Origin: Callaeas wilsoni
Lineage: Eukaryota; Chordata; Aves; Passeriformes; Callaeidae
Direction: 5' to 3'
Length of the DNA: 64,000 bases
Assembly: GCA_013398955.1 (NCBI GenBank)
Contig: VWPU01012282.1
Location: 124,001 to 188,000, forward strand
Under the pieces are notes generated by a model, which was not told where the DNA came from, ran no database searches, and saw nothing but the letters and a program-made list of their open reading frames with translations. Below, one piece after another: positions 59,997 through 64,000 of the stretch. Every line of letters starts with the position of its first letter. Position 1 is the stretch's first letter. The translations under genes and the position numbers were made by a program.

Positions 59997-60458
59997 GCTG
60001 GGGTTTTAAGATTACGGCTAACTGAGAAACAGAATCCTTAGTTTGGCAGAGGAAAAAAAGGGAAAATAAACAAAGAAACAAACAAACAAATGCTCATGCA
60101 TATGCATCAAGAGAGAAAAAGAACAAGAGCAATGCCAGCACGCAAACACAAAGTGTGCCCACTCCTTGAAAAATATACACGGTGTTGGCCCTACCATAGC
60201 AGAAAGCATAAGTAGGAAAGGCCATGGATGGCCAGGGGTTTGGAACCCTTCTGAATGAGAAGAGAATAAACAAATGACGATTTTTTCAGCTTGGAAAAGG
60301 GATGCTTTGCGAAACTCTTTTGTAGGGAAAAAACAGTTACAGCAGTATATATTACTTTGATCGTTGAACCATGAATAGTATAAACATAGTGAATAGGAAA
60401 TTACAGTGGCAGTTTATAGATATTAATGATAACAATTAGCAATAAAAATTAACAATAT

Positions 60459-60546
60459 ATACTAATTATACATACTAATTATACATATGCATACTAATTA
60501 TACATACATACAGATAGATATAGAGATAGATATATATATATATAAA
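60459..60546. repeat. AT-rich tandem and GATA/TA microsatellite
   Basis: Three copies of ACTAATTATACAT from 60461, then CATACATA, GATAGATATAGAGATAGA and a TA array. Confidence 0.85.
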
Positions 60547-61056
60547 ATACACCATAGCAATCAGTTGCAGGTAATTATTACAATGATTATTACTACAACA
60601 TTATTCAATTGTGAGAGACTGTCACATAATCCTATGAGACCTGAAAGTGAATTCCAGAAAGGACAAAAAAAATTCACAGGAGACCAGGTCATCAGTGGCT
60701 AGTCAGCATTGTGCTTTTAGCTCAATACTGGCTTTAAAAATTCTCATTCTTTGGTTGACACAAGGTGGGAGAGAAAACCTGGGAGAGCTTTTGTCTTCCT
60801 TGGATTTTTAAAAATTTTTTACTGTGTATCCAATATTTGTCATCATTAGAGACAGAGTGATAGTCTAGGTGGATATTCAGTTAGACACAGAATAGCAGTA
60901 CTTGTTCTCTAGGACATGTAATCAGCCCTGTATCATTAAATTTATAGATGCATATGAAAAAAGTAGAGTAACCTGAGAAATTTATGAAAATCTTAGGTTG
61001 ACATTTAATCTTAGCTGTTGGAATTACAAGAGTTTCAAGATTATTTTGTGCAAATT

Positions 61057-61074
61057 CAAGGGATTTATACACAG
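61057..61074. repeat. Direct repeat flanking CR1, left copy
   Basis: Sequence 'caagggatttatacacag', identical to 61270-61287 on the other side of the CR1 insert. Confidence 0.93.
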
Positions 61075-61079
61075 CAGTA

Positions 61080-61262
61080 AACAGAATCACAGAACGGTTT
61101 GGGTTGGAAGCAACTCTAAAGATCATCTAGTTCCAATATCCTTATCATGGGAAGGGACACTTTCCACAAGACCAGGCTGTTCAGAGCTCCATCCAGAGTG
61201 GGCTCAAACACCTGCAGGGATGGGGCATCCACAACTTCTTGGGGCAACCTGTTCCAGTGCCA
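61080..61262 (-). mobile_element. CR1 LINE 3' end fragment with flanking duplication
   Basis: Reverse-complement CR1 tail: 'cacagaacggtttgggttgg', 'ctaaagatcatctagttcca', 'aagaccaggctgttcagagc', 'ctgcagggatggggcatcc' and 'ggcaacctgttccagtgc'. The element is 5'-truncated to about 190 bp. It is bracketed by an exact 18-bp direct repeat (61057-61074 and 61270-61287), extending to 21 bp with one mismatch. This looks like a target-site duplication, although CR1 copies usually show none or very short ones. Confidence 0.95.
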
Positions 61263-61269
61263 AGTAATG

Positions 61270-61287
61270 CAAGGGATTTATACACAG
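61270..61287. repeat. Direct repeat flanking CR1, right copy
   Basis: Identical to 61057-61074; the right-hand copy of the presumed target duplication. Confidence 0.93.
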
Positions 61288-62435
61288 ACAATGTTAAAGA
61301 GATTCAACCACTTTATCAACAGATAAAAAGTATTTTTAATTCCTTCTGAAAATAGGTTATTTCCTTTGTAATCTTTTTAAAAGCTTTTCTAATAGGAAGA
61401 ATAAAAGTCTATATCAGAGAATCATCCAGCAGGTTACACAAATGTCTTTAAAAAAAAAAAAACAATAAATTATATTACTTGATACATTTTGACTCATGTT
61501 TTCCTACTTGTCCTACTGTTGATTTCAGAATATCACCCTCTCCAGGGACAGCTCTAAGATTTAGAGGGCATCAGATAGTCTCACTGATTATTTTACCTAC
61601 TCAGAAATTACCCTCAGACACTTAAGCTCTATCACAAATCGGGAGGGACACTGGTGTGTGGTCCAGACTGTGTTATCAGTTTCGCAGTTTCCCTTACTTG
61701 TGAAGAGCACTACTGAAGTAACCACATCTCTGCTGTATGGGGATGTCAGAAATTAAAGAGTGCCACCATCTGTAGGATGTCCATGTCAGACAAAATTCTT
61801 GGATTTCACTTTAACAGTAGAATAAAAGACATTTAATCAAGTGTCAGTCTTTCAGGGATTTAATTCTACAATCTTGTTGATCAAAATGACACACAAAATA
61901 GTTTTGTTTCTTGGAAGTCAAGGTATGGTGTCACCAGTGTAGGTGGGATCAGGTTTTCACCTCTGCTATCAAGGAAATCAATAATTCTCTTCTTTGGAGA
62001 GACAATATTTAGATACATACAGATGATATGATAAGTAAGTTTACAGTGCTGACTTATGTGTTCTGCTGTGTAAGAAGTATCTCAGATGTAATCAGTTTGA
62101 ATTTTTATTTTCAAGTCATATTTACTGCTGAACTCTTTTCTTAGAGCCCTTGACAGTTCCTGTTAATATTGTGGAACTCTTGTATTTACAGACTCGCTCC
62201 TTTTAGAGATTTAGGTACAGAAATGTAAAATTATATTAACTCAAGCAATCAAAAGTATATTTTAATTGGTTATATAATATTACTCTTTTTTCTGAGAAAT
62301 CCAGACATGAAAATTTCTGAGGAACTTACTCTAAACAATCATCTTCTTCAATTGATTTTATTTACATATATTGGAGAGATAATTTTGCAGTGATTTTTCT
62401 TACATTGTCTCTGTTCCTCTTTCTTACCCTCCAAG
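61288..62435. other. AT-rich unique sequence
   Basis: A12 run near 61450. Nothing else recognised. Confidence 0.5.
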
Positions 62436-62716
62436 CTCTGTCGTGACCTGCCCCACAGAAAACACCTGCATTTCCTTGACTCGTGAAGCTCTAGTTCGTC
62501 TACCTAACTCTGCCTACCATGAAGTTATTGAAAGTCTGGCCTCATTGCTTCCTGCTGGCAGCTGCACAGCAGGTGCTGCTATTCAGTGCTCCTGGAGTGG
62601 GAGCTCTCCTGTACGTTACCCAAACAGCAGTGTATTTCCAGAGGCGTCTTCTCCGCTGCTTGGGAGCCCTGGACAAAATTACATTGTGGTGCACCAAACT
62701 GCACGAAGGACTCAAG
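62436..62716 (+). other. Exon-like GC-richer block (281 bp), unproven
   Basis: A long pyrimidine tract 'ctctttcttaccctccaag' precedes the block and a near-perfect donor 'actcaag/gtgagg' ends it. One frame is open throughout (leading 1 nt, trailing 1 nt) and encodes a Ser/Pro-rich peptide including CPTENTCISLTREALVRLPN. A second frame from 62519 is also open to the donor and starts with a hydrophobic, signal-like stretch. CpGs and GC are higher than in the surroundings up to about 63020. It could be an exon, a repeat fragment or a small GC island. The two competing frames weaken any coding claim. Confidence 0.2.
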
Positions 62717-64000
62717 GTGAGGCCACCCCAGTGCAGACCAGCGCGGGACAAGCCCCTCCCTCGACTCACTGGCGATGCTGCTCCTGAGGCAGCCCAGGAC
62801 ACAGGTGGCCCTCCTGGCTGCCCGGAGGAACGCACTGGAAGGAGAATTAACTTGTGGTCTGAGAGCAAGGGAGAGTAAAAGACCAGACAAAAAATTCATC
62901 CTATGTTACCTGATTGTATTGCTGCATGTACATCAGCAGACTTCTCACAAAAAAAAGTCTCAGTATGTGAGAAGAATAAGGAGCCGCTCCTCTGAGATTC
63001 CATCTGAACCTGCTCGGGGGGTTCCTAGGACTCTAGGCAGCTTTGGGGACCTCAGAAGCATTTCAGAATGGCCTGACATTTTGTGGTCCTGTGAGCTGTG
63101 TTAAAATTCCAAGACAGAAAAGGATTTCAGATCTCTCTTATCTTTAGACCGTTGTTACCTTGTTGAAATAATGTGGTATAGCTTCAGAAAACTCTAACTG
63201 CAATTTGTTTTTTACATTGCTGTTTGATTAACCAATTGCATGTCCTTTCATAAGCACGAAGGTCAGTCATTTCTTCTAACAACCTCTTACTCAGACCATC
63301 TTTCTCAAAATCATTGCAAATAGGGAAATTTCATAATGTCACAAGCTCTCTATTCTCTATATAGTATTTAATGCAGAATACTCTAATTAGGCTTCTGACC
63401 TTCATTAAATTACTTCAAACTGATTAAGTATTTTTATAAAGTTGCAAATAGTTATCATAGAACCTTTATTTCTTGCTAAGTTTACACTACATCAACAAAA
63501 ATTATCCTTTAAGTTAAGTACCATATCTAAACTCAAAACAGCACCCTTTCAGAATTTAATTCTAGAAAAATGGAAAATCTCATGATTTCAGCCTACTCCA
63601 TGGGCTCATTCAAATCTGTACTTCCCTAATTCAATAGGACTCCTTCCTAAAAACTCAGAAGATTAATTACACAATGACAAATCAGATCCAGCATAGTTTA
63701 AAGAAGGCTTCACCTTTTCTTATTTGAAATTGTACTTCTGAAATTTAGTTGAGGTAGATCCCAGAAAAAGAATCTCAGTGGCACACTGAGAATGCTAGGA
63801 AAGGAATCATAGCGAAAATAAGTAATGCAAAAATGCAAGGTTATACATGTAGGAATTTACATTACTTACATCACATGAATTCAGACGATGCATGAAAATT
63901 CCTGAGATACAAATGAAAGAGGGGAGATAAATTTGACATGACTAATTATCAGTTGTACAATGTGCCCACATGAAGAGGCAAAGCCATCTTAGAAATGTAG
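62717..64000. other. GC-richer tail then AT-rich unique sequence
   Basis: GC-rich to about 63060 with overlapping open frames on both strands (106-119 codons), explained by composition. After that, ordinary AT-rich sequence with no feature recognised to the window end. Confidence 0.5.

Noticed and set aside
62542..62899. Minus-strand frames of 106-108 codons near 62.7 kb
   Set aside because: Long frames on both strands of the same GC-rich block point to base composition, and the better splice signals are on the plus strand.
1..64000. CRISPR arrays, operons, tRNA or rRNA genes
   Set aside because: None seen: no regular spacer arrays, no tRNA A/B-box pairs that I could recognise, and the sequence is clearly vertebrate nuclear DNA.

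Overview
The window looks like bird nuclear DNA, most likely from a songbird. It is AT-rich and CpG-poor. Its recognisable interspersed repeats are avian: at least six clear CR1 LINE fragments, several with the typical bird 3' end of short TGATTCTA-type repeats, plus LTRs of endogenous-retrovirus-like elements. The LTR at 56178-56783 resembles an ERVL LTR family I know from passerines and has an exact 5-bp target duplication. I saw no mammalian Alu, L1 or B-type repeats and no prokaryotic gene architecture. The family names come from memory of the consensus sequences, not from a search.

I find no gene I can name. The longest open frames (about 110-155 codons) are about as long as expected by chance in 128 kb of two-strand AT-rich sequence, or lie inside repeats. 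The 155-codon frame at 34748-35215 is an LTR with an internal tandem array. The window is therefore best described as a gene desert or a very long intron.

Layout. 1-7.5 kb: decayed CR1 copies of several ages, two of them internally deleted and two apparently ancient. 7.5-10 kb: unique AT-rich sequence. 10.1-11.1 kb: LTR-like repeat with a poly(A) signal, a GA/GT microsatellite and recurring blocks. 11-20 kb: unique. 20.2-21.1 kb: a second LTR-like piece followed by a CR1 tail. 21-29.4 kb: unique. 29.4-31.4 kb: ancient repeat, young-looking CR1 tail, A-runs and a TTATG pentanucleotide array. 31.4-34.3 kb: mostly unique, including a CpG-richer block. 34.4-35.4 kb: minus-strand LTR. 35.4-56 kb: unique sequence with three more CR1 fragments and two very doubtful ones. 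56.2-56.8 kb: solo ERVL-type LTR. 57-64 kb: unique sequence with a 67-bp tandem duplication, a minus-strand CR1 with long direct flanking repeats, and a GC-richer exon-like block near 62.5 kb.

The most interesting non-repeat signals are exon-like islands. The best is a 111-bp phase-symmetrical candidate internal exon at 54816-54926, which is phase-compatible with a candidate terminal exon at 59326-59504. A minus-strand candidate terminal exon lies at 45708-45922 with AATAAA shortly after its stop. These are hypotheses without homology support. Several TE-free blocks rich in homeodomain-type or CRE-type words could be conserved regulatory elements, but conservation cannot be judged from one sequence.
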